Shown: positions 48,352-57,984 of the stretch, in pieces
Numbering within the stretch: position 1 is the stretch's first letter
How the letters are laid out: every line of letters begins with the position of its first letter
Origin: Prevotella sp.
Lineage (GTDB): Bacteria > Bacteroidota > Bacteroidia > Bacteroidales > Bacteroidaceae
Assembly: GCA_022771625.1 (NCBI GenBank)
Contig: JALFCW010000003.1
Coordinates: 23,872 to 87,871, forward strand
Direction of reading: 5' to 3'
DNA length: 64,000 nt
The notes under the pieces: model-generated
Told to the model about the DNA's origin: nothing
The model's input: the letters and a program-made list of their open reading frames with translations, nothing else
Databases searched by the model: none
Position numbers and translations under genes: made by a program

Positions 48352-49011
48352 TTATTTCTTTGTTGACTTCTTCATTGTGACTTTTGCTTTCTTTTTTGCC
48401 TTCTTTTTATCTGCAATAGCTTTGGCTTTTAAGAGTTCTTTTATAAAGGCGTCATTTGTTCTTTTTTGTGCTAATAACAAATCTTTGTATTTTGATGACT
48501 GTAAGTTGCCATTGTTGCTGGGATTAATATAGATGTCTGGAATCCATGCAACAGGGAAAACAACACATTTCTCAATTTCAATAGTCATGTTAGAATTAAA
48601 CTTTATGTAAAAGGTGGCTACAAAGAACTGTTTCTCTTTGTCTTGATTGTAGAAATCAATTAAACCATTAGCTTTTGAAATATCATCTTTACTATTTCTT
48701 GTATTTGCTAATGCAGACTTAATATTCACATAGGCATCCTGCTTGTTAGATGTGCATTTAATATCATACACAGACACCTCGGAGGGTGAAGGCTCAGCTT
48801 TGTCGAGATTAAAATCCGAATGGTATTTCTGTAAATTTTGTGTTACTATCTCTTCTACAATTCTCCAAACAGTTCTTCCTTTAGCTGACTTTCTCCAACC
48901 GTATGGAAATTGCGAAGGTAAACCGATTTGGATTGTACCTATTTTCTTTATTAGCAATTCAAAACTATTTTGAATATTGGCTCTTAAAGTTTCTGTTTCT
49001 TTTATTGTCAT
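48352..49011 (-). CDS. Putative type II restriction endonuclease-like protein
   Basis: SPSEVSVYDIKCTSNKQDAYVNIKSA (DxK-like nuclease core), translationally coupled to an XRE control-like protein. Confidence 0.5.
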   Translation of the reverse strand: MTIKETETLRANIQNSFELLIKKIGTIQIGLPSQFPYGWRKSAKGRTVWRIVEEIVTQNLQKYHSDFNLDKAEPSPSEVSVYDIKCTSNKQDAYVNIKSALANTRNSKDDISKANGLIDFYNQDKEKQFFVATFYIKFNSNMTIEIEKCVVFPVAWIPDIYINPSNNGNLQSSKYKDLLLAQKRTNDAFIKELLKAKAIADKKKAKKKAKVTMKKSTKK

Positions 49012-49220
49012 ACAAATAACTCTTTTATGTTAATACCTAATCCATTTGCAATCTTATGAATACAAACAAGTGATGGATTACGTTCAAGTCTTTCCACCAT
49101 GCCAATATATGTACGATGAAGATCTGAACGTTCTGCAAGTTTCTCTTGTGAGATACCTTGCTCTTCTCTTAATGTTCTAACTCTCTGAGCAAATTGCTTC
49201 AAATATTCCTTATCTTCCAT
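49008..49220 (-). CDS. XRE-family controller (C-protein-like)
   Basis: VRTLREEQGISQEKLAERSDLHRTYIGMVERLERNPSLVCIHKIANGLGINIKELF; ATGA overlap with downstream gene. Confidence 0.85.
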   Translation of the reverse strand: MEDKEYLKQFAQRVRTLREEQGISQEKLAERSDLHRTYIGMVERLERNPSLVCIHKIANGLGINIKELFV

Positions 49221-49232
49221 TTTTGTTGTACA

Positions 49233-49255
49233 CAAATGTATTGTAGTCTATTGTA
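49233..49255 (-). promoter_or_regulatory. -7 box TACATTTG overlapped by two direct TACAATA repeats (candidate C-box)
   Basis: Minus strand TACAATAgacTACAATACATTTG, repeats 10 bp apart. Confidence 0.55.
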
Positions 49256-49504
49256 TATAATATAAGAGGTTGTCAACATACAACTGTATGCAAATGAGCT
49301 GTAAAGCCAAATATGACTGTAGATATTTTATATTTATTAACAGAAATTTAAACAAGATATTCGTCCTTCCTGGCGCGTGCGTGTACACTGATTGATGAAT
49401 TTAGTTATTCAATACACCAAATAGCAATAAATCTATTACAGCGGATGTATATAGCTCTAACAACTCAAAGCCAATTGATAATAACGACGCAAACCATTGC
49501 TCTT

Positions 49505-49717
49505 TTGATGAATAAAAGGCTACGACGCGACATTATTAGAATCTGCAAAAAAAATGAAGATGGAGAAACTCAGATTCTCAAAGTGAATCAATCCAAAATC
49601 CACAATAATAATAATTTGTTCAGAGTTTATATGGATAACGAATTGGATGGTCTTCCTTTCATAGAGGATGACTTTGATTTTGAGACCTTTATCAATGAGG
49701 TAAAGACTGCTCTTTGA
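49505..49717 (+). CDS. Small hypothetical protein
   Basis: MNKRLRRDIIRICKKNEDGETQILKVNQ... followed by terminator; no family recognised. Confidence 0.4.
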   Translation: MMNKRLRRDIIRICKKNEDGETQILKVNQSKIHNNNNLFRVYMDNELDGLPFIEDDFDFETFINEVKTAL

Positions 49718-49741
49718 CAAAATAATAGTTTGATATGATGT

Positions 49742-49767
49742 AAAAAAGCGTAGTAATGCTACGCTTT
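49742..49767. terminator. Rho-independent terminator
   Basis: aaaaaagcgtagtaatgctacgctttt. Confidence 0.85.
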
Positions 49768-49917
49768 TGTTGTTTATATTATGTAGTCTTTCCGTCAAAA
49801 TGTATTCGAGCGTAAAAAAAATACGCAAAAACACCATAAAATATTTTGCAGATTTGAATTTTCTATTTACCTTTGCCGACGAATTATTAATATATTAAAG
49901 AAAGGAGATTATAATCT

Positions 49918-51033
49918 ATGTCAAAAAGAACATTAAGTCCACAAGATCAGAGAATACTACTTGCTGAAGCAGGAGGTCAATGTGAACTTGAAGGATGTCC
50001 CGAGTTTATCTATGAGGATATGTTGACGAAACAGAAATTCAATTTCGGAGAATATGCTCACATCATTGGAGACTCTCCGGATGGTCCACGTGGTGATATT
50101 GATTTGTCGGAAAAGTATTGTAAGGATAGAAATAATATTATGTTACTTTGCCCCAAACATCACAAAATGATTGATACGATACTTGAAAAGTATACCGATG
50201 ATCAACTCTTTGCGATGAAGAAACGTCATGAAGAACGAGTGCGTCGCATTTTGAGTATTGGTAAGGATAGATATTCCACTGTGATTACTTATGCTGCCAA
50301 TGTAGGGTGCCAGAATTGTGTCATCAATTCAGACGAAGTTAATGAGACATTGCTCCTTGATGGATGGTATCCCTCCGAGTCGAGACCGATTGAACTGGGC
50401 CTCATAAATTCTTCAGTTCAAGATAAATCTCTGGAATATTGGGTAACAGAACGGCAAAATCTTGAACGACAGTTCCAATTGAAAGTCGAACAATATTTGC
50501 AAGCTAACAGAATGAGCCGTTTCTCCTTGTTTGCTATAGCACCTATGCCATTGTTAGTGCTACTTGGGGCTCTGATGTCAGATAAGTTTGATGTCCAGGT
50601 CTATCAACTACACAAGGAACCTCGTTCTTGGATGTGGCAAACAGACAAAGTTCAGCCGTTTATTGTAAAGGAACCGGATAAAAAGATGGGTAAGCCCGTT
50701 ATGGTGTTCTCCCTTAGCTCCGCTGCTGTTCGTGACAGAGTAGACAGATTGTATGATGGACAGGATGTGAGCATATGGGAACTGACAATTCCTGAACCTA
50801 ACAATGATTATCTCCGTTCCAAAGATCAATTGGCAGATTTTCGTGTTAAGGTTAGGGCCATTTTGGAGGATATAAATCTACATGCGCCAGCGGATGAAGC
50901 TATAGATGTTCATATGGCCATGTCCGTATCTTGTGCTGTAACCTTAGGCATGGTTCGTAACTCAAAGGCTGATCGGGCTTATAATTTATTCGATCATAAT
51001 AATGATCAAGATTTAAAAGTAATGACTATATAA
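49918..51033 (+). CDS. HNH endonuclease-SAVED domain protein (Cap5-like)
   Basis: N-terminal CELEGCPEFI...FGEYAHIIG...NNIMLLCPKHHKMID HNH; C-terminal FSLFAIAPMPLLVLLGALMSDKFDVQVYQLHKEPRSW SAVED-like. Confidence 0.82.
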   Translation: MSKRTLSPQDQRILLAEAGGQCELEGCPEFIYEDMLTKQKFNFGEYAHIIGDSPDGPRGDIDLSEKYCKDRNNIMLLCPKHHKMIDTILEKYTDDQLFAMKKRHEERVRRILSIGKDRYSTVITYAANVGCQNCVINSDEVNETLLLDGWYPSESRPIELGLINSSVQDKSLEYWVTERQNLERQFQLKVEQYLQANRMSRFSLFAIAPMPLLVLLGALMSDKFDVQVYQLHKEPRSWMWQTDKVQPFIVKEPDKKMGKPVMVFSLSSAAVRDRVDRLYDGQDVSIWELTIPEPNNDYLRSKDQLADFRVKVRAILEDINLHAPADEAIDVHMAMSVSCAVTLGMVRNSKADRAYNLFDHNNDQDLKVMTI

Positions 51034-51045
51034 AAATGAATACTA

Positions 51046-52369
51046 TTGGTGCGATAAATTTCGCAAAATCACATCTATTAGTTTAATATTTAATCACTTA
51101 CAAGCGTTCTGTGATTTTTTGATTTGAATTTGATTGAGTAATTTTGCAGCCAAAACTGCAGAATTATGAATACAGGCAAATATATCTTCGCTCAAGTCAT
51201 AGACTTTATACCTCGATATCAATTTGACAAATTGGTAAAGAAGTATAAAGGTGACTGGCACGCAAAGGAATTATCATGCTACAATCAGTTACTCCAACTA
51301 TTGTTCGGACAGATAACATGTTGTGACTCCTTAAGAGATATCTGCATGTGCCTTGAAGCACATAGTGGAATCCTATATCATTTGGGGATTCGAAAACATG
51401 TAACGCATTCCTCTTTGTCTCGTGCAAATGAGAATCGTGATTATCGCATCTACGAAGAACTCGGAATGTATCTCATCGGCATCGTCCGACCAATGTATTC
51501 AAATACAAAGGTGGCGGAGATAACGATAGATAATGTCCTCTATGCCTTAGACTCTACGACTATCTCAACGAGTATTGTTCTGGCAGCATGGGCTTTGGGT
51601 AAGTACAGCAAAGGTGCAGTCAAGATGCATACACTTCTGGATCTACGTGGAAGCATCCCTGCCAACATCCATATTACAGATGGAAAATGGCACGACAGCA
51701 ACGAGCTGGATAACATTGTGCCAGAGCCACTTGCATTCTACATGATGGATAAAGCGTATGTCGATCTCCTTGCCCTATATCGTTTTCATAAGGCTGGTGC
51801 TTACTGGATAAGCCGCCCCAAGGATAACATGAGATACGAGGTTACAGACCATCGGCATGACTTTGATCCTAGTACGGGAATCTGCGGTGACTTTAACATA
51901 AGGCTTACTACTTTTAGGTCGAAGAAGCTCTATCCAGAAACTATCCGAATGGTGACTTACCATGACTCAGAAATGGACAATGACGTCGTGTTTATCACCA
52001 ACAACTTTGAGATTAGTGCCCTTGAGGTTGCCAACCTTTACCGCCACAGGTGGGACATAGAGGTTTTCTTCAAGTGGGTAAAGCAGAACATCGTTGTGAA
52101 GACCTTGTGGGGGTATTCAGAGAATGCAGTACGTACTCACTTGTGGGTTGCCATCATTGCATACCTGTTAATAGCTAAGATAAAGGCAGACTATAAAAGT
52201 CCGTATTCAATCACCGAGGTAGCTACGTTGATAAGAATCTCAGCACTCGAAAAAGTGGATTTGAGAGACCTCATCACAAAGCCAAAAAACTCAATCATTC
52301 AAAAACAAAATGTCAAAGAACTCACTTTATTTGATGATTTTTATTAACCGTGCAAATTTATTGCACCAG
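51046..52369 (+). mobile_element. IS4-family insertion sequence
   Basis: Terminal inverted repeats TTGGTGCGATAAATTT / CTGGTGCAATAAATTT flanked by TACTA on both sides. Confidence 0.85.
51166..52347 (+). CDS. IS4-family transposase
   Basis: DSTTIS, HDSNELDNIV, YRHRWDIEVFFKWVKQNIVVKTLWGYSENAVRTHLWVAIIAYLL (Y-(2)R-(3)E-(6)K). Confidence 0.93.
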   Translation: MNTGKYIFAQVIDFIPRYQFDKLVKKYKGDWHAKELSCYNQLLQLLFGQITCCDSLRDICMCLEAHSGILYHLGIRKHVTHSSLSRANENRDYRIYEELGMYLIGIVRPMYSNTKVAEITIDNVLYALDSTTISTSIVLAAWALGKYSKGAVKMHTLLDLRGSIPANIHITDGKWHDSNELDNIVPEPLAFYMMDKAYVDLLALYRFHKAGAYWISRPKDNMRYEVTDHRHDFDPSTGICGDFNIRLTTFRSKKLYPETIRMVTYHDSEMDNDVVFITNNFEISALEVANLYRHRWDIEVFFKWVKQNIVVKTLWGYSENAVRTHLWVAIIAYLLIAKIKADYKSPYSITEVATLIRISALEKVDLRDLITKPKNSIIQKQNVKELTLFDDFY

Positions 52370-52374
52370 TACTA

Positions 52375-52790
52375 TTCTGGTATATAGATTTTATATCATG
52401 AAATTGATAGTGAACGATGAAATTACAAAGGATGTGGTAGTTCCAACGGGTACACCGGAAAACGAGAGTCCATTCCTTGAGCGTTTCCGTTCCATACTGC
52501 AGCAAAACCTGCATGATGCCGACTTTAATGTGGAGCGCATAGGCGAGGAGATGGGCATGAGCCGTGTGCAGCTATATCGCAAGATTAAGGCTCTCACTGG
52601 TACGACTCCTGTAGAATTGTTGCGTAAATCGCGTGTAGCACGTGGTCGCCAACTGCTCGAAACAACAGATCGTTCAATTTCAGAAATAGCATACGATACA
52701 GGCTTCAGTGCCCCCTCATATTTCGCTAAATGTTTCAAAGATGAGTATGGTATAAGCCCTGGAGAACTGCGTGGTAACCGCACTAATTAA
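52375..52790 (+). pseudogene. AraC-type output domain remnant of a hybrid two-component/PUL regulator, 5' part missing
   Basis: NLHDADFNVERIGEEMGMSRVQLYRKIKALTGTTPVELLRKSRVARGRQLLETTDRSISEIAYDTGFSAPSYFAKCFKDEYGISPGELRG. Confidence 0.8.
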
Positions 52791-53020
52791 TCACGGTGCA
52801 TAGCGTACAAACACGTTCTTCAAAAGACTCACGGTCTATGGCTTTGTTCTTGAAAGCAGAGCGATAGTTGTATATGGTGCGCGGGGTGTAGTAGAGTAGG
52901 GCTGCAATTTCCGAACTTTCCTTGATGCCGAGGCGTATGAGTGCGAAGATGCGTAATTCGGTGGTAAGGGAGTGTGGATTTTGGGTGATTACCTGCTCGT
53001 CATCTTTCAGTGTATCTTGT
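52783..53020 (-). pseudogene. C-terminal remnant of a SusR/DUF6377-type regulator
   Basis: Minus-strand translation QDTLKDDEQVITQNPHSLTTELRIFALIRLGIKESSEIAALLYYTPRTIYNYRSAFKNKAIDRESFEERVCTLCTVIN*; in-frame stop just upstream, no start. Confidence 0.8.
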
Positions 53021-53164
53021 ATTTTTTACACTAATAGGTGAATGTACTTTACGGTATTTTTACTTGTTTAATATTGTGCTGATAATCAATATGGTAATAG
53101 AAGAAGCAAAAAAATATAATGTACTTTATGGGTACTTGTCGGAACAATTGAATAAAAAAGTCCA

Positions 53165-53172
53165 TATCTTTG
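53165..53172 (+). promoter_or_regulatory. -7 box TATCTTTG for the PUL
   Basis: TAnnTTTG 38 bp upstream of the SusC ATG. Confidence 0.6.
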
Positions 53173-53209
53173 CACAAAAATTCGAAACAACTAAAATTTT
53201 AAAAACATT

Positions 53210-56203
53210 ATGAAACAATTAAGGACAAAGAATGTGATATATCGGTTTCTTATGATGTTATTCATGGTGTGTGTCACGATGACAGCATCAGCCCAAAAGG
53301 CAAAGATAACCGGTACGGTGAGAGACCCGGGCGGGGAACCACTGATTGGTGTCAGTGTGAGAGTTGACAAGACCGGCCAGGGAGTAGTGACAGACGTGGA
53401 TGGTAATTATTCCATCGAGGTGTCTTCTTCGGGCACGTTGATTTTTTCGTATGTGGGATTTGAGACCGCAAGCGAGAAGGTTAACGGACGCAAGGTCATC
53501 GACGTGACGCTGAAGGAGAAGAGTGATATCCTTAATGAGGTGGTGGTCATAGGTTATGGCACCATGGACAAGAAAGAGCTTACTTCAGCCATCTCACATG
53601 TGAGCGAGAAGGACTTCCTCACAGTCAGTTCGCTCGACCCCTCTATGATGATTCAGGGCAAGGTGCCTGGTGTGTCAATCACAAACACTGGTGCGGGCGA
53701 CCCCAACAATCAGGCAAGCATCCAGATACGTGGTGTCTCCTCGCGTTCTGCCGGTCTTGGTCCATTGATTGTCATCGACGGTGTGCCTGGCGGCAACCTT
53801 ACTAATATCAATCCCAACGACATTGCCTCGTTTGACATTCTCAAGGACGGTGCAGCCTCTGCAATATACGGAACACGCGGTTCGAATGGTGTAATCGTGG
53901 TGACGACAAAGAAGGGAAGCAAGGACGGTTCGGTTCATACGTCATATTCAGGTATGATGTCGTTTGATGTTATCAAGAAAGAACTCGACATGATGAGCGC
54001 GCAGGATTATCGTGACGTCCGTCTCGGATGGGGCGACACAGGTGTTGACCTTGGCGGCAATGTCGATTGGCTTGACGCGGTGAGCCGCACAGGTGTTACA
54101 ATGCAGCACACCCTCACCATGAGTGGCGGCAACGACAAGAACAACTATCGCATCAGTGCCGACTATCGTGATGCAAAAGGTATCGACCTGCGTTCGGAGC
54201 GCGAGGAATATGGTGCACGTGCATCGGTGATGCACACAAGCAAGGGAGGACTGTTCACCTTCACAGCCAATGTGGCTCCGCGTATCATATATCGTGACAA
54301 TGCCGACTGGAGTGTATTTAAGGATGCCATCGAGGCCAATCCTACCACTCCCATGATGGACCCGGAGAATCCCGCTCGTTATTATAACTTCATGGGACAG
54401 GTAGTGGGCTCGAATCCTGTGGAACGTCAGAAGCTCGAACAAGATCATGCCGACACGAAACTTCTCGACTGGGATGCCACAGTCAAGCTTAATCTGTTGC
54501 CATTGCTTGCTAAGGAAGGAAAGAGCAACCATCGCCTTACGACGCAATTGATGTTTGCCGACCATCAATACAGCAACAACAACACATGGTTCCGTCCGTC
54601 AACCAGCACCATTGCCATCAATAACGGTCGAGAGGGCGAGGCAAGTCGTTCGTACAGCAAGGAGCGCCAGCAGATTATGGAGTGGCTCACCAACTACAGC
54701 GGCAGTTTTGGTCAGCATAACGTTAAGGCTATGGCAGGTTATTCCTACCAGTATTCGCGCTATTCGGGCTTTAATGCCTATAACAAGGATTTCCCCAATG
54801 ACGGACTTGGAGCCGACAATCTTGGTTCGGGAGAGTATGCCAAGGAAGAGGGAGAGATATGTATGGGCAGCTATCAGAACGACTCTAAACTGATTGCCTT
54901 CTTCGGTCGCGTCAGCTACGACTTCGCAGGCAAGTATATGTTTACAGCCTCGTTGCGCCATGAGGGTTCGTCGAAGTTCGGAGCTAACCACAAATGGGGT
55001 AATTTCCCTGCCGTATCAGCCGGATGGCGCATATCCGACGAGAAGTTCATGAAGGGAGTGAAATGGGTGAACGACCTCAAGTTGCGAGCAGACTTCGGTA
55101 TTACCGGCAACCAGGACTTCGGAAGCTATCTCTCTCTGAACACCATGACAGGATTCGGATATTACTTCTATAACGGCAAGTACTTCCAGGTATGGGGACC
55201 GTCGAAGAACGTCAATCCCGACCTGCGCTGGGAGAAAGGCAAGAACTGGAACGTGGGTATCGACTTCTCACTCTTTGACAATCGCCTGTATGGTTCGGTC
55301 AACTACTTCAACCGCCGTCAGCAAGACTTGCTTGGAAACTACAAGGTGTCGGTGCCACCATATCTCTTCGACGAAACATTTGTCAATGTAGGAACGATGA
55401 AGAACACAGGTATAGAGATTGACCTGAACTTCCGTGCGGTGAATACCAAAGATTTCTCTTATGACATCAACTTTGTGGGAACCACCCAAAGCAACAAGTT
55501 TGTCGATTTCAGCAATTCGCAGTATGTGGGCCAGGACTACTATGACGTTTGCGGTACAGAAGATCCGTATCCCTTCTACAATCTGCAGCGCATACAGAAA
55601 GGCGAGTCGCTTGGAAACTTCTATATGTGGAGATATGCAGGTCACACCGCTGATGGCGAATGGCTCGTATATGACAAGGATGGCGACATCATCAGGGCTT
55701 CACAGGCAAGCGATGCCGACCGCACGGTGGTGGGCAATGGTATGCCCAAGTTCACCATGTCAACGTCACACAACTTCCGCTACAAGGATTTCGACCTCTC
55801 GCTGTTCTTCCGTGGGGCATTCGGATTCGACCTCTTTAATATCCATGACTTCTATTATGGCACACGCAACTTCACGGGTAACCGTCTGAAGAAGGCATAC
55901 GCCAAGAATTTCGTGGTTTCATCGACTGCCAATCCCGTGGTGTGCGACTATTTCCTTGAGCGTGGTGACTATCTCAAGCTCGACATGATAACATTGGGAT
56001 ATACATTAAAGGCGGAGAACTGCCGTTTCATCGACCGTATCAGGCTCTATGGCACAGTAAAGAATGTGTTCACACTGACAAAATTCAGTGGCGTTGACCC
56101 CTCGACATATCAAGTCAACGGACTCACTCCGGGTGGACAAGGCTCACGAACCTATTTCCCCTCAACCCGCCAGTTTATCGTAGGCATGCAAATTGATTTC
56201 TAA
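53210..56203 (+). CDS. SusC-like TonB-dependent outer-membrane transporter
   Basis: ITGTVRDPGGEPLIGVSVRVDKTGQGVVTDVDGNYSI, NEVVVIGYGTMDKKELTSAI plug, C-terminal aromatic IVGMQIDF. Confidence 0.96.
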   Translation: MKQLRTKNVIYRFLMMLFMVCVTMTASAQKAKITGTVRDPGGEPLIGVSVRVDKTGQGVVTDVDGNYSIEVSSSGTLIFSYVGFETASEKVNGRKVIDVTLKEKSDILNEVVVIGYGTMDKKELTSAISHVSEKDFLTVSSLDPSMMIQGKVPGVSITNTGAGDPNNQASIQIRGVSSRSAGLGPLIVIDGVPGGNLTNINPNDIASFDILKDGAASAIYGTRGSNGVIVVTTKKGSKDGSVHTSYSGMMSFDVIKKELDMMSAQDYRDVRLGWGDTGVDLGGNVDWLDAVSRTGVTMQHTLTMSGGNDKNNYRISADYRDAKGIDLRSEREEYGARASVMHTSKGGLFTFTANVAPRIIYRDNADWSVFKDAIEANPTTPMMDPENPARYYNFMGQVVGSNPVERQKLEQDHADTKLLDWDATVKLNLLPLLAKEGKSNHRLTTQLMFADHQYSNNNTWFRPSTSTIAINNGREGEASRSYSKERQQIMEWLTNYSGSFGQHNVKAMAGYSYQYSRYSGFNAYNKDFPNDGLGADNLGSGEYAKEEGEICMGSYQNDSKLIAFFGRVSYDFAGKYMFTASLRHEGSSKFGANHKWGNFPAVSAGWRISDEKFMKGVKWVNDLKLRADFGITGNQDFGSYLSLNTMTGFGYYFYNGKYFQVWGPSKNVNPDLRWEKGKNWNVGIDFSLFDNRLYGSVNYFNRRQQDLLGNYKVSVPPYLFDETFVNVGTMKNTGIEIDLNFRAVNTKDFSYDINFVGTTQSNKFVDFSNSQYVGQDYYDVCGTEDPYPFYNLQRIQKGESLGNFYMWRYAGHTADGEWLVYDKDGDIIRASQASDADRTVVGNGMPKFTMSTSHNFRYKDFDLSLFFRGAFGFDLFNIHDFYYGTRNFTGNRLKKAYAKNFVVSSTANPVVCDYFLERGDYLKLDMITLGYTLKAENCRFIDRIRLYGTVKNVFTLTKFSGVDPSTYQVNGLTPGGQGSRTYFPSTRQFIVGMQIDF

Positions 56204-56226
56204 TAACGATTAATTTAGATAAAGAT

Positions 56227-57963
56227 ATGAAGATATTCAAATATTTAGTTTCTGCGGCTCTATGTGCAGCCACACTTACGGGTTGTACAGACCTCGACGA
56301 GACTCTTTACGACCAGGTGGGCACACAAAACTACTATAATACGAAGATGGATGTCGTGCGTGCCACCTTCCGCCCATTTGAACATGCTTTCTGGAGCATA
56401 CAGAGCCGGCACGTGCTCAACGAACTGTCGGCCGACCAGCTCATCACTCCCACCCGTGACGGATGGTGGGACGACGGAGGCAAATGGCGCCGCTTGCACT
56501 ATCATGAGTGGAACGTGGAGGATGGAGGCGATGCCCAGACAGAATGGAACGGATGCTTCCAGGGTATCATGCAGGCCAATTATGTCATTGAAGACCTTAA
56601 TACGCTCTCGCCGGATAAGTTTGGCTTCTCGCAGGCTGAGTTTGACAATCTCAAGGCACAGTGCAGGGTGCTGCGCGCATGGTTTTACATCCGACTGCTT
56701 GATGCCTTCCGCAATGTACCACTTGCTGTGAGCTACAATGACGTGTCGATGAATACTGAGACTCAGGTGGAGCCTAAGAGAATATTCGATTTCATCGAGA
56801 CAGAATTGCAGGAGACAATACCCATGCTCATCGAGAAAACGAACCTTGGAACCAATTCTACCATACAAGGCCAATGGACAAAGGCGAGTGCCGCAGCCCT
56901 TCTCGTGCGCCTCTACCTAAATGCCAAGGTGTATATTGGTGAGGAGAAATATGACGAGTGTGCCGCAATAGCGCAGAAGATTGTCGATGGCGATTACGGC
57001 AAGTATGCCGTGGCTGACCGTTGGGATGCCGCCTTTGACTGGGACAACGACAACTGCGATGAGGTGATATTCGGTTTCCCCGCTGATGCCGGTTATACCT
57101 ATTGGCAGTATCAGGGCGACACATATTGGTGGACTGTTCCTGCCCGTGCACGTTACTACTTCAACGACTCAAAGTGCAAGGCTGGTGACCACAACACAAA
57201 GTATGCCGCTTCGCCAAGTTATGCTCCCAATGGCGAGCCTTTGGATTATCAGTTGGGTATGACAGTGCAGAAGTTCCGCAAGTATCCAGGCGATGTGCGT
57301 CTGAAACTATACCGTAATCTTGGCGACAGCCGCCGCGAGGGAATGTTCCTTTATGGTTATCTCGAATACAAGGACGAGAATGGTGCTACGAAGAGAGTCA
57401 AGGCTCCGGAAGTTGACTACGAGCTGTATATCCGTGACGCTGTGGGTAAGTTCCAGGGACTGGATCCCAACAAATGGCTTGCCGCCACAACAAGTACGCT
57501 ACGCGATGGCGACCACAACTCAGGATGGCATTTCGCAAAGTATCCATTCTATACCGATGATGACCTTCACCAGATGGAAAGTGACTACACGGAGATTCGC
57601 CTTCCAGAAGTAATCTATTCACTTGCGGAATGCAAATTGCGTCAGGGAAAGAAAGCCGAGGCAGCACGACTGCTCAACTCAGTGCGCCGCCGCAACTATC
57701 CCGAGGAGAATCTACAGGAAGTGCTCTATGCTCCTGAGGGTAATGCCCAGCTCGACATGGATGAGATGCTCGACGAGTGGGGACGTGAGTTCTTTGCTGA
57801 AAGCCGCCGCCGCATCGACCTTATCCGTTTCGGAAAGTTCACCTCCAGTTCTTGGTGGGACAAGACACCGGATGCCGACTCTCATACAGAAATATTCCCG
57901 ATTATGCGTCCTATCCTCAATGCCAACAGGGCTTTGAAACAGAATCCGGGATATAATGACTAA
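56227..57963 (+). CDS. SusD-like (RagB/SusD) glycan-binding lipoprotein
   Basis: Lipobox ATLTGCTDLDE; RVLRAWFYIRLLDAFRNVPL; LPEVIYSLAECKLRQGKKAEAARLLNSVRRR. Confidence 0.95.
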   Translation: MKIFKYLVSAALCAATLTGCTDLDETLYDQVGTQNYYNTKMDVVRATFRPFEHAFWSIQSRHVLNELSADQLITPTRDGWWDDGGKWRRLHYHEWNVEDGGDAQTEWNGCFQGIMQANYVIEDLNTLSPDKFGFSQAEFDNLKAQCRVLRAWFYIRLLDAFRNVPLAVSYNDVSMNTETQVEPKRIFDFIETELQETIPMLIEKTNLGTNSTIQGQWTKASAAALLVRLYLNAKVYIGEEKYDECAAIAQKIVDGDYGKYAVADRWDAAFDWDNDNCDEVIFGFPADAGYTYWQYQGDTYWWTVPARARYYFNDSKCKAGDHNTKYAASPSYAPNGEPLDYQLGMTVQKFRKYPGDVRLKLYRNLGDSRREGMFLYGYLEYKDENGATKRVKAPEVDYELYIRDAVGKFQGLDPNKWLAATTSTLRDGDHNSGWHFAKYPFYTDDDLHQMESDYTEIRLPEVIYSLAECKLRQGKKAEAARLLNSVRRRNYPEENLQEVLYAPEGNAQLDMDEMLDEWGREFFAESRRRIDLIRFGKFTSSSWWDKTPDADSHTEIFPIMRPILNANRALKQNPGYND

Positions 57964-57984
57964 GGAGTAAGTATAACATTATTA

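Noticed and set aside
49445-51033. Complete CBASS operon
   Set aside because: The small upstream ORF is not nucleotidyltransferase-like and no Cap2/Cap3 or CD-NTase is visible; only the HNH-SAVED effector is supported.
41870-52370. Conjugative or prophage element
   Set aside because: No integrase, relaxase, mobilisation, replication or structural genes were seen; only defence-like genes and one IS.
53010-53213. 67-aa plus-strand ORF before susC
   Set aside because: Overlaps the PUL promoter region and runs into the susC start; no domain.
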